Assembly: GCA_947489425.1 (NCBI GenBank)
Contig: CANLDL010000001.1
Location: forward strand, 992,001-1,056,000
Length of the DNA: 64,000 bases
Reading direction: 5' to 3'
Origin: an uncultured Pseudomonadales bacterium
GTDB lineage: Bacteria; Pseudomonadota; Gammaproteobacteria; Pseudomonadales; Cellvibrionaceae
Position numbers and translations under genes: made by a program. The notes below the pieces were generated by a model that saw only the letters and a program-made list of their open reading frames with translations, ran no database searches and was not told the DNA's origin. Below, piece after piece: positions 44,913-54,504 of the stretch. Numbering within the stretch: position 1 is the first letter of the stretch; each line of letters begins with the position of its first letter.

Positions 44913-47405
44913 TTATTCTTTTTTCTCACTATCTTCTGCATCTAGTTGATCTGGCGCAAAATCATCTAAGTCAAACTCAGGCTCTTCATCAATAATATCA
45001 TCGACCGGCGTCTCTGATGCAGACTCGTCATCCTCTAAATTTAGCATATCATTTAATGCATCATCATCTGAAATATCTTCGTCATCTTCGAGCAACTCAG
45101 TTTGAAAGTCATCGGGTATCTCATCGACACTATTGGCGGGTTCAGCCTCTTCTGACGCTTTTTCTGATATAGGGGCTGGATCAGCTTCTGCATCCATATC
45201 TAAGCTATCGAGTTCTGCTTCGATATCTGCTAATACATCATCAGAGACACCTTCACTTTCCTCACTCGCCACCACTTCTTCATTGAGTAACTCTTCTGTC
45301 GGCTCATCTACAGACAGTTCATCATCGACTTCGATAGTATCATCTAGAGACTCAGGTGCAAGGTCTGCCAACCCATCTTCAGCACTTACAGCTTGCTCTA
45401 CACTGCCTTCTTCTGCAAGGTCAATATCATCTTCAAGTTCATCTAACTCATCAATGACCATCTCATCCATCGGCAATTCATTGACTGTATCACTAGCCTC
45501 TGAAGCTTCACTACCAGTATCGTTATCAACTTCAGGCTCCTCTTTTTTGGGTTTTACAAATTTACGATAGAGGAAAAAGATAACACCAATAATAATGAGA
45601 TTGACCAAACCAATAATGCCGTACAAAATCCATTGCATCATGTTGCTTTTATCTTTAGAAACGTCACTTTTTTGTGGCTCTTCTAGCTCCTCGACGACTG
45701 TTTCTTCTTTTACAATTTCTTCTACTGGCTCAGCTTTTGCTATCTCGACAATAGGCTCAGGTTCTTCAGTTTTTACTTGCTTAAAAACATCATCAATAAC
45801 AGGAAAGGAAAATTCGACAGGATCGGGAATGATATCGTTGAGCTCGCCATTGGCGTTTTTCGTCGTAATACGAATGGTTGCTCGGTATATACCTTCATCT
45901 TTTGGATTGATAGATAAGCGCCATAATTGATCTTCCGTTAGCTCAAAGGGCTTAATAAGGCTACTACCGGCTGGTGGTTTTAATTTAGCAACAACTTTAG
46001 TCCCTGCAATATCGACGCTCTGGCTCTGCGGTATAACCTCTATGATAAATTGTGTATCACCCTCTTTGCTATTTGATTGGGTTTCAATCTTAAAAGGCGT
46101 GCGCACATTGACGCGCTGAACGGAACGTCTCTGGAAGGTTTTTCCGTCGACATCAACAACGACTTCATATTCCCCAACGGCTTTAAACTGATTCAAGACC
46201 GCTTTATAAATCCCATCACCTGGGACAAGGCCACCAGATAGCTCTTTCGACCACGTACTTTTTGAGTCGCCCTGCTCCGTCTCAAGCTTATTAACCGTAA
46301 CATTAATACCCAATAACTCTAAAAATTCTGCACGATCAACAATTTTATTTTCTTCTCTAAAGACGAGTGATAGATCTACAATATCATTGATCATAAGGTT
46401 CGATGCTATTGATTTGACACTTAAACTTAAATCACTCACAACAGTAATACGGCTTTGCGGCTCCAAATCAGCCAACACTCGCCACTCGCCTTCTAATGGC
46501 TGTTTAACGGTTATAAGGTCATAAGTATCGGTTCGAAACCAGCTCACACTTTTATCTTGTGTATCTTTGGTGTATTCACTTTTATCTGGTGCGAATAAAG
46601 TGGTTTCTGGAGAGTTAGGCTCTCTAAAAATGAGTGCGGTAAATTCTTCGATACTAGAATCTGTTAAAAAAGAATTACCTTCAAAAGGCAGCTCTTCTTG
46701 CGGAACAGCGCGATTAAAAATCTGTAAGAAGATCTTCATTAACTCATCAGCACTATTGGCAATAGCCGATTGTCCACCAGTATCTAAAGCGAGTTTATTC
46801 ATCAGTTTTTTATCGGCTTTATCCGAGAGCGACACGGTATGGATAATAAACCCCGCCTTTTTGTATTCGGGTAGTACCTCGTTAATGATTCTATTGCGCT
46901 CGCGATCGTTAATGGAAGGGTCGTGATCTATATCCACCATACCATCGGTCAGTAAAATAATATGCGTCTGATATTGCCCTTTGGTAGAGTAATTCTTATC
47001 GTAAGCAGCTTTTTCAAGCGCTTCACCAATATTGGTATATTGCCCTACAGAACTTATACCTGATGATTTAGCTGTGGCGCTTTTCTTCCAAGCTTCGTCA
47101 ACTTCGCGATGCTTAACCAACATATTAATAAACTGTCCAAAGGTCCAAACACCCGCTTTACTGCCATCGGGTAGTAGTTTAGTCAGCATATCAACAGCAG
47201 GGAGGCGCAGGTTTTCTGGGTCATTTTTTTTCATACTGCCGGAGATATCGACAATAATACGTACATCGGAGGGTTTTTCTGGAGCGAATTCCTGACTATA
47301 GACAGTACTTGTTAAGCTTAATAGAAATACGGCCAATAAGGTATATACCGACCTTTTTGAGAAAACAGACATAGAGAATGTAAAAAGGTAGGAAAATATA
47401 ACCAT
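44913..47405 (-). CDS. Membrane-anchored von Willebrand A protein with acidic cytosolic tail
   Basis: 830 residues. A signal peptide precedes an extracytoplasmic vWA domain with a complete MIDAS (DISGSM 53-58; LTDGM at 152-156). Beta-rich segments fill 240-545, a Glu/Pro-rich stretch 545-580, and one TM helix lies at about 591-613. After a basic stop-transfer (KFVKPKK) comes a cytosolic tail of over 200 residues made almost only of Asp, Glu, Ser, Ala and Leu. It resembles vWA proteins of the TIGR03503 type in Shewanella and Vibrio. The ATG at 47405 lacks a good ribosome site; Met 12 (47372) gives a more usual signal peptide. Confidence 0.82.
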   Translation of the reverse strand: MVIFSYLFTFSMSVFSKRSVYTLLAVFLLSLTSTVYSQEFAPEKPSDVRIIVDISGSMKKNDPENLRLPAVDMLTKLLPDGSKAGVWTFGQFINMLVKHREVDEAWKKSATAKSSGISSVGQYTNIGEALEKAAYDKNYSTKGQYQTHIILLTDGMVDIDHDPSINDRERNRIINEVLPEYKKAGFIIHTVSLSDKADKKLMNKLALDTGGQSAIANSADELMKIFLQIFNRAVPQEELPFEGNSFLTDSSIEEFTALIFREPNSPETTLFAPDKSEYTKDTQDKSVSWFRTDTYDLITVKQPLEGEWRVLADLEPQSRITVVSDLSLSVKSIASNLMINDIVDLSLVFREENKIVDRAEFLELLGINVTVNKLETEQGDSKSTWSKELSGGLVPGDGIYKAVLNQFKAVGEYEVVVDVDGKTFQRRSVQRVNVRTPFKIETQSNSKEGDTQFIIEVIPQSQSVDIAGTKVVAKLKPPAGSSLIKPFELTEDQLWRLSINPKDEGIYRATIRITTKNANGELNDIIPDPVEFSFPVIDDVFKQVKTEEPEPIVEIAKAEPVEEIVKEETVVEELEEPQKSDVSKDKSNMMQWILYGIIGLVNLIIIGVIFFLYRKFVKPKKEEPEVDNDTGSEASEASDTVNELPMDEMVIDELDELEDDIDLAEEGSVEQAVSAEDGLADLAPESLDDTIEVDDELSVDEPTEELLNEEVVASEESEGVSDDVLADIEAELDSLDMDAEADPAPISEKASEEAEPANSVDEIPDDFQTELLEDDEDISDDDALNDMLNLEDDESASETPVDDIIDEEPEFDLDDFAPDQLDAEDSEKKE

Positions 47406-47665
47406 ACTGTGGCAAGCACCTATAGATTTGCTGTTTATTAATTAGCTAATTAGTATCAATCCATTGAGTAAAGCTCAATTAAAACAATGGCTTGTCCTAT
47501 AGGTATAGCATTAATACAAAAAATCGCAATAATATCGGGCGAGACAAAGCCATAAGCGAGGTACAGCTTCGGGGAAAATACATCCCCCACATGGGGACTT
47601 GGATTAACAGTATGAAAAGATGTCGAATAGCCAATATTGGCCCGACTTATATCCTATTAAGGCGC

Positions 47666-48058
47666 TTAAGATACTTGTGGCTCAGTTCTTTCTTGCTTTG
47701 TGGTAGTTTCAGAGCTAGAGCGCATTTTGCCAATGCCGGCAAAAATAAGTAAGAGTACAAAATAAATAAGATAAGTGCCCAAAAGAGCAACCAAAAACAA
47801 GCGAGCAATTGGCCATACAACATCTAGCTCAGAAAAAATAATATTGAGTAATGCTTTGATCCACGCAGGTGCCCAAAAATTAGAGGCCTCTTCTATCATG
47901 CTTGGTAACAGCAAAAACACAGCACCGAATAGCCTTATACAATCGCGCAAGTAGCGCCAAGGAATAAAGCGTGTCATGCGCCAGTAAACAAACAATAGGC
48001 CAACAACTGAAAAGAGATAAACTCCCCAACCTATTAAGTATTCTTGAAAACTAAACAT
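47666..48058 (-). CDS. Inner-membrane protein, conserved hypothetical
   Basis: 130 residues with about three membrane helices (7-27, 41-57, 84-110) and a charged C-tail rich in Ser, Thr, Lys and Glu. No named domain. It sits 21 bp downstream of ycgN and so is likely the last gene of the rnd-ycgL-ycgN string, an order common in gammaproteobacteria. Function unknown. Confidence 0.7.
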   Translation of the reverse strand: MFSFQEYLIGWGVYLFSVVGLLFVYWRMTRFIPWRYLRDCIRLFGAVFLLLPSMIEEASNFWAPAWIKALLNIIFSELDVVWPIARLFLVALLGTYLIYFVLLLIFAGIGKMRSSSETTTKQERTEPQVS

Positions 48059-48079
48059 AGTGCGACCAATAATATAATT

Positions 48080-48520
48080 TTATTTTACCCAATGTATCAC
48101 GCGTGACTCAAAATCATCGGGGTGAATATATGCTTCGGATAACACCTTTCCCGAAACCGATACGTCTGCATGGTGGACACTGCGAGCATCACCAGATATT
48201 AAGGGATGCCATGATTCTAACGGTTTATTCTCTGACAATAAACGATAGGCACAGGTATCCGGCAAAAAATGCACATCGGATAAGCTGTCGGCTGTAAGAC
48301 TTAGGCAATCGGGCACCTTTTTAAGCCTATTGGGATAGTCGGCACAGCGGCAAGTCTCAACATCTAATAGTTGACAGGCAATGTCTGTGTAATAAAGCGC
48401 ACCGTCGTCTTCATCTTCAAGTTTATGTAAGCAGCATTTACCACAGCCATCGCATAGCGCTTCCCACTCCTCACTACTCATTTGAGCTAAGGTTTTTGTT
48501 TCCCAAAAATTTGCCATCAC
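48080..48520 (-). CDS. ycgN: YcgN-family cysteine-cluster protein
   Basis: 146 residues. The cysteine cluster LCDGCGKCCLHKL in the N-terminal third and later Cys in CQLLDVETCRC and PDCLSL are the UPF0260/YkgJ-like zinc or iron-binding pattern. Cytosolic; biochemical role not established. It lies directly after a DUF4144 gene (8 bp) in the conserved rnd-ycgL region. Met 2 is an equally good start. Confidence 0.92.
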   Translation of the reverse strand: MMANFWETKTLAQMSSEEWEALCDGCGKCCLHKLEDEDDGALYYTDIACQLLDVETCRCADYPNRLKKVPDCLSLTADSLSDVHFLPDTCAYRLLSENKPLESWHPLISGDARSVHHADVSVSGKVLSEAYIHPDDFESRVIHWVK

Positions 48521-48528
48521 AACCTATC

Positions 48529-48867
48529 CTATAACTTACAGCTTGATGACTCATTGCTCAATTGCCCAACTAACAATAAGCCATCGCTATATTTGGCAAA
48601 GCTCAATTTAGATGAACAACACTGGTTAAGGATGACCATATGATTTTTAACCCATAATTCAAACTCGTTGATTGGCAGTGTTTTTTTGAGAGGCACAAAT
48701 AAGCGGTTATCTATTGAAAATAATTCACCATTTCTATCAAGTAACACATCATCACAATGATAAGGATAGACAGTTAAATCGTCATCAGAGATCCAGTGTG
48801 AACCACTCTCAATAAAAAGCAACTCATCTTCACCACTGTATTTAATGACTGCCGGCCAATTTACCAT
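48529..48867 (-). CDS. DUF4144-like small protein
   Basis: 112 residues. NWPAVIKYSGEDELLFIES and a beta-rich remainder match the small DUF4144 family, which I recall being found beside ycgN and rnd in marine gammaproteobacteria. Four Cys are present, two of them adjacent. No catalytic motif is visible. It is 5 bp from ycgL upstream and 8 bp from ycgN downstream, so it is part of the operon. Confidence 0.7.
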   Translation of the reverse strand: MVNWPAVIKYSGEDELLFIESGSHWISDDDLTVYPYHCDDVLLDRNGELFSIDNRLFVPLKKTLPINEFELWVKNHMVILNQCCSSKLSFAKYSDGLLLVGQLSNESSSCKL

Positions 48868-48872
48868 AGTGC

Positions 48873-49196
48873 TTAATATTTTTGACGTTCAAGAAAATCA
48901 TTAGCCTCAGCAATCGTACGACTACTTTCTTGAGACTTCCCGTGTAGAGTTGGTGGCATTTGTAAATAAAAGCCCTGCGTTTCTATTGCATCAAGTACAT
49001 CGCTGGCTTTAGCTTGCGCTAGCTTTTTATCGGGTGTAATAATTATTGTCATTGCAAGCTCGGTTTTACCCATTTGCTTTACTAGGCTATCGGGCAATTT
49101 ATTAAGTCCATCTTGTTTATCAACATAAAGATACATGCCCTCTTTTTTAGAGCAACGATATATCTCACACAATAGTTTGTTATCACCTAAAGACAC
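48873..49196 (-). CDS. ycgL: YcgL-domain protein
   Basis: 107 residues of the YcgL (UPF0745) family: LLCEIYRCSKKEGMYLYVD, then LPDSLVKQMGKTELAM and the Pro-rich end QMPP. A cytosolic alpha/beta protein with no settled function. The start is GTG at 49196, backed by AGAGG about 8 nt upstream. It follows rnd by about 60 bp, the classical order. Confidence 0.92.
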   Translation of the reverse strand: MSLGDNKLLCEIYRCSKKEGMYLYVDKQDGLNKLPDSLVKQMGKTELAMTIIITPDKKLAQAKASDVLDAIETQGFYLQMPPTLHGKSQESSRTIAEANDFLERQKY

Positions 49197-49258
49197 ACTT
49201 TATACCTCTGTTGCATCGACAAAGCCGCCGATACGTAATTTAATCGATGTTAAAACTT

Positions 49259-50443
49259 CTATACATTGCTAGATAGCACTGCTAATAAAGATTTTGTAAC
49301 AATCTCTTCTCGCCAACCCTTTAACGCCGTAGGTAAGCTTAGTAGTGTTTGTTGGGGTTTACGTGTAATACTTTCCAGCTCTTTTTTACGAATCAAAAAC
49401 TCAGGTGGCAAATCTAGCTCTTCGGCTACTTTAAGCACATGAGATTTCAGTGTTTTAAACAACTCACGCTGCTCAGCATTGAGAGGAGCTGGTAATCGAG
49501 TGGGGTAATTACTCTCATCATTTAATACATCTTCAATTAATGATAAGCAATGCTCGCCGTATTTTTTAACAAAGCGAGGATGAATATCTTTGAGCATTAA
49601 TAACTGCTCTTTAGTTTTTGGTAAACGCTGGGCAATATCAAATAAAGCACTATCTTTTACTAGTCTGTTTCTCGGGATATTAATAAAACGAGTTTCTCTC
49701 TCTCGCCAGCTTGATAATGTTTTTAATACAGCCAGTTGTTTAGCCTGTAACTTCCAAGCCGATTTAATCCGAAAATAGTACTCACTTGTATCATCTACAG
49801 TGTTCGATTTATCAATTAGCCCACTGCATTCTAAATTCACCCACTCAAGTCGATGTTGCCTTGTTAATCGTTTTGTTAGTTCAGTAAACACTGGCAACAA
49901 ATGCACAACATCAAGTGCAGCATAGTTAAGTTGTGCTTCGCTCAGTGGTCGCTGTAACCAATCGGAGCGCGTTTCGTCCTTGGGTATTGTCTCACCGAAT
50001 AAAACAGACACTAAGTTGGCATACCCCACTGAGGAGCCAAACCCTGCGAAGGCTGCGGCTACTTGTGTATCAAATAAAGGAGTAGGCAATACCTCTAGAT
50101 AGCGATTAAATACATCTAAATCTTCTGAGCAAGAATGAATAACTTTAGTGACCTGATTATTGCGCCATAATTGTTGCAGTGATGATTTGTCAGTGATAGC
50201 TAAAGGGTCAATCAGATAAATACCCGTTGCATCGGCAATCTGTAATAGGCCAATAATTGGATAAAAGGTATCAGTGCGAATAAATTCAGTATCTAGGGCA
50301 ATGGCTTTTTGGCTCGACCAAATAGAACAAAGCTCCTGTAGACGTTCGTCACTATCAACCCATTCAAAATCTTGTGCTTGTAGTTTGGGTTTGTCTACGG
50401 GCTTTTGTGCTGGCTTCAATTTTTGCTCTAAAGGTAACGTCAT
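49259..50443 (-). CDS. rnd: Ribonuclease D
   Basis: 394 residues from the ATG at 50443; an in-frame TTG 33 nt upstream (50476) is less likely. The DEDD 3'-5' exonuclease domain has ALDTEFIRTDTF (Asp/Glu of motif I), VIHSCSEDLDVF (motif II) and LNYAALDVVHLLPV (motif III with Tyr). Two HRDC-type helical domains follow (about 215-394). It trims 3' ends of tRNA precursors and other small RNAs. Confidence 0.93.
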   Translation of the reverse strand: MTLPLEQKLKPAQKPVDKPKLQAQDFEWVDSDERLQELCSIWSSQKAIALDTEFIRTDTFYPIIGLLQIADATGIYLIDPLAITDKSSLQQLWRNNQVTKVIHSCSEDLDVFNRYLEVLPTPLFDTQVAAAFAGFGSSVGYANLVSVLFGETIPKDETRSDWLQRPLSEAQLNYAALDVVHLLPVFTELTKRLTRQHRLEWVNLECSGLIDKSNTVDDTSEYYFRIKSAWKLQAKQLAVLKTLSSWRERETRFINIPRNRLVKDSALFDIAQRLPKTKEQLLMLKDIHPRFVKKYGEHCLSLIEDVLNDESNYPTRLPAPLNAEQRELFKTLKSHVLKVAEELDLPPEFLIRKKELESITRKPQQTLLSLPTALKGWREEIVTKSLLAVLSSNV

Positions 50444-50487
50444 AAAAGGCAATGTATTTATAAAAATAAATGTCAATAATTAAGCAG

Positions 50488-51081
50488 TTAAAAATTGCGT
50501 CGGCTACTAAAAGCGTGGGCAAGCGTACCGCCATCAATATATTCAAGCTCACCCCCAAGTGGTACACCGTGAGCAATACGTGAGACTGTAACCCCAGATT
50601 CGCGAGCGCGGTCTGCAATATAATGCGCCGTTGCTTCGCCCTCAACCGTTGGGTTAGTTGCCAAAATCAACTCTTCTATACCACCTGCTTTCAGGCGTTC
50701 ATCAAGTAATGGCAAGCCAATTTCGTTAGGCCCAATACCATCGATAGGTGAAAGCCTACCCATGAGTACAAAATATTTACCGCGATAAGTGCCCGACTGC
50801 TCAATAGCAACAATATCGGCGGGAGTTTCTACTACACATAAATGTTCAGCTTGGCGCTTGGGGCTCGCACAAATACCGCAGACGTCTTCTTCTGTGAGAG
50901 TCCTACAGTGCTTGCAATGTCCAACATTCTCGATTGCTTGTTTAAGAGCATTCGATAATCTATCGCCACCCTCTGAGTCTCGCTCCAATAAATGAAACGC
51001 CATACGTTGCGCAGATTTTCTGCCGACACCTGGCAGGCAACATAAGGAATTTATCAACTCATCAATTAAAGGGCTAAACAT
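50488..51081 (-). CDS. recR: Recombination mediator RecR
   Basis: 197 residues. HhH motif [19 protein letters not shown]4 zinc finger (CKHC...CGIC), Toprim domain with [12 protein letters not shown] and the Walker B-like C-terminus. RecR with RecO and RecF loads RecA on gapped DNA. It is the third gene of dnaX-ybaB-recR, 35 bp after ybaB. Confidence 0.97.
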   Translation of the reverse strand: MFSPLIDELINSLCCLPGVGRKSAQRMAFHLLERDSEGGDRLSNALKQAIENVGHCKHCRTLTEEDVCGICASPKRQAEHLCVVETPADIVAIEQSGTYRGKYFVLMGRLSPIDGIGPNEIGLPLLDERLKAGGIEELILATNPTVEGEATAHYIADRARESGVTVSRIAHGVPLGGELEYIDGGTLAHAFSSRRNF

Positions 51082-51116
51082 AGATAATTGTTCTCTAATC
51101 GTTCTTTTATTATTTG

Positions 51117-51437
51117 TTAAAAAGGCATTTTAAAGCCGGCAGGCAAATCGATACCCGAAGCTAAATCACCCATTTTATTTTTATTACTCGCCTCGACTTT
51201 TCTTACCGCATCGTTAACAGCTGCTGCCAATAAATCTTCTAATATTGTTTTCTCTTCACTCAATAGTGATGGATCAAGCTCAACATTTTTTACATCGTGC
51301 CTACCTGTCATCGTTACTTGCACCATACCCGCGCCAGATTCACCAACAACCTCTAGCTTGGCAAGATCTTCCTGCATTTTTTGCATATTCTCTTGCATGG
51401 CTTTCGCTTGCTTCATTAAATCGCCAATATCGGTCAT
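51117..51437 (-). CDS. ybaB: Nucleoid-associated protein YbaB/EbfC
   Basis: 106 residues: an N-terminal amphipathic helix ([20 protein letters not shown]), a beta sheet containing [16 protein letters not shown], and a C-terminal helix, exactly the YbaB fold. It binds DNA as a dimer. It lies between dnaX and recR in the conserved order. Confidence 0.96.
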   Translation of the reverse strand: MTDIGDLMKQAKAMQENMQKMQEDLAKLEVVGESGAGMVQVTMTGRHDVKNVELDPSLLSEEKTILEDLLAAAVNDAVRKVEASNKNKMGDLASGIDLPAGFKMPF

Positions 51438-51538
51438 ATCGACTCTCCTCTTGCTTATCGTTTATTACTGTTTAGTATCGAAAAGACCTGTCCATTAAAA
51501 ATAGGCCATTAAAAACTACATCATTAAAACCAGGCTAA

Positions 51539-53638
51539 TTAATCAATAGGTTCGATAGAGCCTTCTATAATTATTGCGCCTAAATTATCTTGCAATTGTT
51601 TAACCACAGGGTCCGAAGTAATTGCCTGCTCTGCCTGTACTTGCCGCTCTTTTTGCAAGCGAACAACAATCTGCGCAGGAGTCTCACGATTGGGCCGGCC
51701 ACTAGTAATTATCACCTCAAGGGTTTGCCCAAAATAGTGACTCAGTAAATCGGCCAAACGCTGCTGGTGTGCACTATCGTAAAGTGTATTTTGTTGCTCG
51801 TCTAACATAAATGCTAAGGCATTTTCTTGTTGCTCAACATAAATACAATTGGCAACGGTACTTTGTAATAAGCCACCGGTATCAAGCTGCTGATAAACAG
51901 AAAACCAATTATCGGGGCTAAATTGCGCAAGTGTAGCTACCGCTTTCGCCACTTCAAGCTCAGCTTTAGGCGCAGGCTCTACCTTGGGTTGTTCTTGTTG
52001 AATTGTCGCGTCTAATTGCGCTGTATCTAATGGTGTTGAGGTGGTTAGCGCATCCATCAATGGGCTTACACTTTGCTCTTTGGGAACCTCTTCCTGTGGT
52101 GCAGGCTCTTGGGCCATTTGACCTGTTAACGTATCATTAGCCTGATGGTTTTCAATCGGCTTTTGAGAGTTATCTAGCTCATCTATTACAAACGGTGGTG
52201 TATTATCAGAGCTTGCTTGTTGAGTAATTGGCTCGGCCTGACTATTGGCATATTCATCAAATGCACTGGCAGTATTATTATCTATGCTAGTGTTAGATGG
52301 GGCCTGCCCATCTAACACAGCTGCTACAGTCTCAGGCTTTTTTGCGCTATCTATCGCCTCCTGTTGTGTATCGGGCTCTGATGTTGCCGGAGGTGTTATA
52401 GGAGTTGGCGTCTCAGGTGGCACCGATAAGTCAACACTGGTTTGCGCGTCTTGTGTTTCGCTATTGTCACTTCTCTCGCCATTACCATCAACTATAGGCT
52501 GTTGTTTATGCTGTTTTTGAACAAGCAGTTGTTTTTTTGGAAGATCCGCAACACCCTGTGGCTTAAACGCTAGCATTCGTAAAAGAGTCATCTCTAAACC
52601 GCTGCGTGCATCGGGTGATAGTGGCAAATCTCGGCGACCTAATAGTGCCGTTTGGTAATACAATTGTATATCTTCACTCGCGATCTTTTGTGCAAAATCA
52701 TAAATTTGTTTACGGTCGCCCAAACTATTATCAACGGCCTCAGGTACAACTTGTGCAATGGCAATTCGGTGTAGCACTGCAATTAACTCGGCCATTACCT
52801 CATTGTAATCTGGAGAGTGTTCGGCAAGATTGGCAACACTGGCCAGTATTGCGCTACCGTCTTCGGCAATTAAACCGTTGAGCACATCGTAAACCAAGGT
52901 TTGATCGATAGAGCCAAGCATGGTACGTACATCCAGCTCGGTAATTTTGCCATTACCAAAAGAGATAGCTTGGTCAGTTAAACTCAATGCATCGCGCATA
53001 CTACCATCGGCAGAACGGCCCAATAGCCAAAGGCCTGCCTCTTCAAAGGGCACCATTTCTTTTTCGAGAATAAACTGTAAATGTCCAACAATACGCTCGG
53101 CGCTCATATTTTTGAGGCTAAACTGCAAGCAGCGCGATAACACAGTAACGGGCAGTTTTTGTGGATCGGTAGTTGCCAATAAAAATTTAACGTGGGGAGG
53201 CGGTTCTTCTAATGTCTTTAATAATGCATTAAAGCTACTATTAGATAGCATATGTACTTCATCGATCAGATAAACTTTGTAGCGGCCCCTTGTCGGTGCA
53301 TACTGAACGTTCTCTAATAATTCGCGGGTATCCTCTACTTTGGTGCGCGAGGCCGCATCGACCTCGATCAAATCAACAAAGCGACCTTCGTTGATCTCAC
53401 AACAGGAAGTACACTGATTACACGGCTCTGAACTTACGCCAATATCACAGTTCAAACACTTGGCCAAAATACGCGCGATGGTTGTTTTACCCACACCGCG
53501 AGTACCGGTAAATAGATAGGCATGGTGCAGGCGATCGTGATCAAGAGCATTGATTAATGCTTTGAGCACATGCTCTTGGCCAACCATTTCGCGAAATAGT
53601 TTTGGCCGCCATTTACGGGCTAATACTTGATAGCTCAT
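51539..53638 (-). CDS. dnaX: DNA polymerase III subunits tau and gamma (DnaX)
   Basis: A 699-residue clamp-loader ATPase. Walker A GTRGVGKT (45-52), zinc-binding Cys (61-80 region), Walker B LIDEVHMLS, and sensor 1 LLATTDPQKLP with the SRC motif. After domain III (about residue 365) comes a Pro/Gln/Glu-rich linker of about 200 residues, then the tau C-terminal domain that binds DnaB and the polymerase alpha subunit. A slippery run at codons 367-369 may produce a short gamma form (see separate entry). It heads the dnaX-ybaB-recR operon. Confidence 0.97.
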   Translation of the reverse strand: MSYQVLARKWRPKLFREMVGQEHVLKALINALDHDRLHHAYLFTGTRGVGKTTIARILAKCLNCDIGVSSEPCNQCTSCCEINEGRFVDLIEVDAASRTKVEDTRELLENVQYAPTRGRYKVYLIDEVHMLSNSSFNALLKTLEEPPPHVKFLLATTDPQKLPVTVLSRCLQFSLKNMSAERIVGHLQFILEKEMVPFEEAGLWLLGRSADGSMRDALSLTDQAISFGNGKITELDVRTMLGSIDQTLVYDVLNGLIAEDGSAILASVANLAEHSPDYNEVMAELIAVLHRIAIAQVVPEAVDNSLGDRKQIYDFAQKIASEDIQLYYQTALLGRRDLPLSPDARSGLEMTLLRMLAFKPQGVADLPKKQLLVQKQHKQQPIVDGNGERSDNSETQDAQTSVDLSVPPETPTPITPPATSEPDTQQEAIDSAKKPETVAAVLDGQAPSNTSIDNNTASAFDEYANSQAEPITQQASSDNTPPFVIDELDNSQKPIENHQANDTLTGQMAQEPAPQEEVPKEQSVSPLMDALTTSTPLDTAQLDATIQQEQPKVEPAPKAELEVAKAVATLAQFSPDNWFSVYQQLDTGGLLQSTVANCIYVEQQENALAFMLDEQQNTLYDSAHQQRLADLLSHYFGQTLEVIITSGRPNRETPAQIVVRLQKERQVQAEQAITSDPVVKQLQDNLGAIIIEGSIEPID
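52506..52538 (-). other. Candidate programmed -1 frameshift or slippage site in dnaX
   Basis: On the coding strand CCA AAA AAA CAA contains seven A's (complement of 52532-52538). A -1 slip at Lys368-Lys369 reads eight more codons (TTACSKTA) and meets TAA at 52508-52506, giving a product of about 377 residues that keeps domains I-III only. CTG-C-TTGTT just downstream can pair with AACAACAG as a bulged hairpin. In E. coli gamma arises this way from A AAA AAG, and in Thermus by slippage on an A run. Confidence 0.5.
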
Positions 53639-53744
53639 GCAGTGTTATGTCTTCTTGTAGGTGTAAGTAGTTATAAAGCGGTAGATTATAGCAGTAACAC
53701 GCTCTTTACCTAAGCATTTAAACGCCTAAGTTGGCTCACAACTA

Positions 53745-54497
53745 TTACGAAGGTATTTGCCAACCAAAACGATCCATCAACGCCTTAAAACTACCCCGTG
53801 GCTTTGACACAATCTCAAGCGTTTTGCCCGTGACTGGGTGCTCTAATTGCATTTTATAGGAGTGCAGCAGTAAGCGAGGGGCTTGCAATACATTGGCAAA
53901 ATAGCGGTTATGGGTCGACTTACCGTATTTAGGGCAACCAACAATAGGATGGCTAATATGCTTCATATGCCGGCGTATTTGATGTTTGCGGCCTGTTAGG
54001 ATTTTTGCCTGTACAAAGGAATAACGACTACTTGGATATTTATCGATGGAGGCAGCCAATTCAATGGTATCGATACGGATAAATTCAGTAACGGCATCTT
54101 GAGCAGGCTTAGGTGGCTTTTTCGCTCCTTGTTTATGCTTAAAATCATCAATAGGCTTTAATGGGTGGTTAATAAGACCTGAGCTTGGCGTAAACCCGCG
54201 ACAAACTAATAGGTATTCTTTGCTTGCGGTGTTGGCTTCCATTTGCTGCTGTATATTGGCTGCAACAACTGAGCTAAAACCAAACACTATCAAGCCAGAG
54301 CTCGGTTTATCAAGCCTATGAATAGGGTATACATATTCGCCAAGTTGATCGCGCAGGCGTTGCAATAAGAACTCCGTCTCGCCTTTATCGATATTACTTT
54401 TGTGTACTAATAAACCCTCTGGTTTATGAACGGCCACCAAATATTGATCGTGATAGAGAATCTCCAAAGGAGGATATAACAACGGATTCAACTGCAT
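53745..54497 (-). CDS. truC: tRNA pseudouridine(65) synthase TruC
   Basis: A 250-residue RluA/TruC-family enzyme. The catalytic Asp lies in YPIHRLDKPSSGL (HRLD). LEILYHDQYLVAVHKPEG begins the fold, and TGRKHQIRRHMKHI is the conserved RNA-binding stretch. There is no S4 domain, consistent with TruC. It isomerises U65 of certain tRNAs. It lies 7 bp downstream of the DUF4303-like gene, so both are likely co-transcribed. Confidence 0.9.
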   Translation of the reverse strand: MQLNPLLYPPLEILYHDQYLVAVHKPEGLLVHKSNIDKGETEFLLQRLRDQLGEYVYPIHRLDKPSSGLIVFGFSSVVAANIQQQMEANTASKEYLLVCRGFTPSSGLINHPLKPIDDFKHKQGAKKPPKPAQDAVTEFIRIDTIELAASIDKYPSSRYSFVQAKILTGRKHQIRRHMKHISHPIVGCPKYGKSTHNRYFANVLQAPRLLLHSYKMQLEHPVTGKTLEIVSKPRGSFKALMDRFGWQIPS

Positions 54498-54504
54498 ACC
54501 AACA

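Noticed and set aside
45133-45570. Ser-rich plus-strand frame of 145 codons
   Set aside because: It is the antisense shadow of the Asp/Glu-rich tail of the vWA protein (GAN codons read as Ser/Thr on the other strand).
47530-47600. A GAGACAAAGCC ... GGGG stretch reminiscent of a c-di-GMP (GEMM) riboswitch
   Set aside because: The GGGCAAACC element and proper paired arms are missing on both strands, and the downstream gene is not a typical target.
47492-47752. 86-codon plus-strand frame overlapping a membrane protein gene
   Set aside because: It overlaps the well-supported minus-strand gene at 47666-48058, has no ribosome site and an unusual composition.
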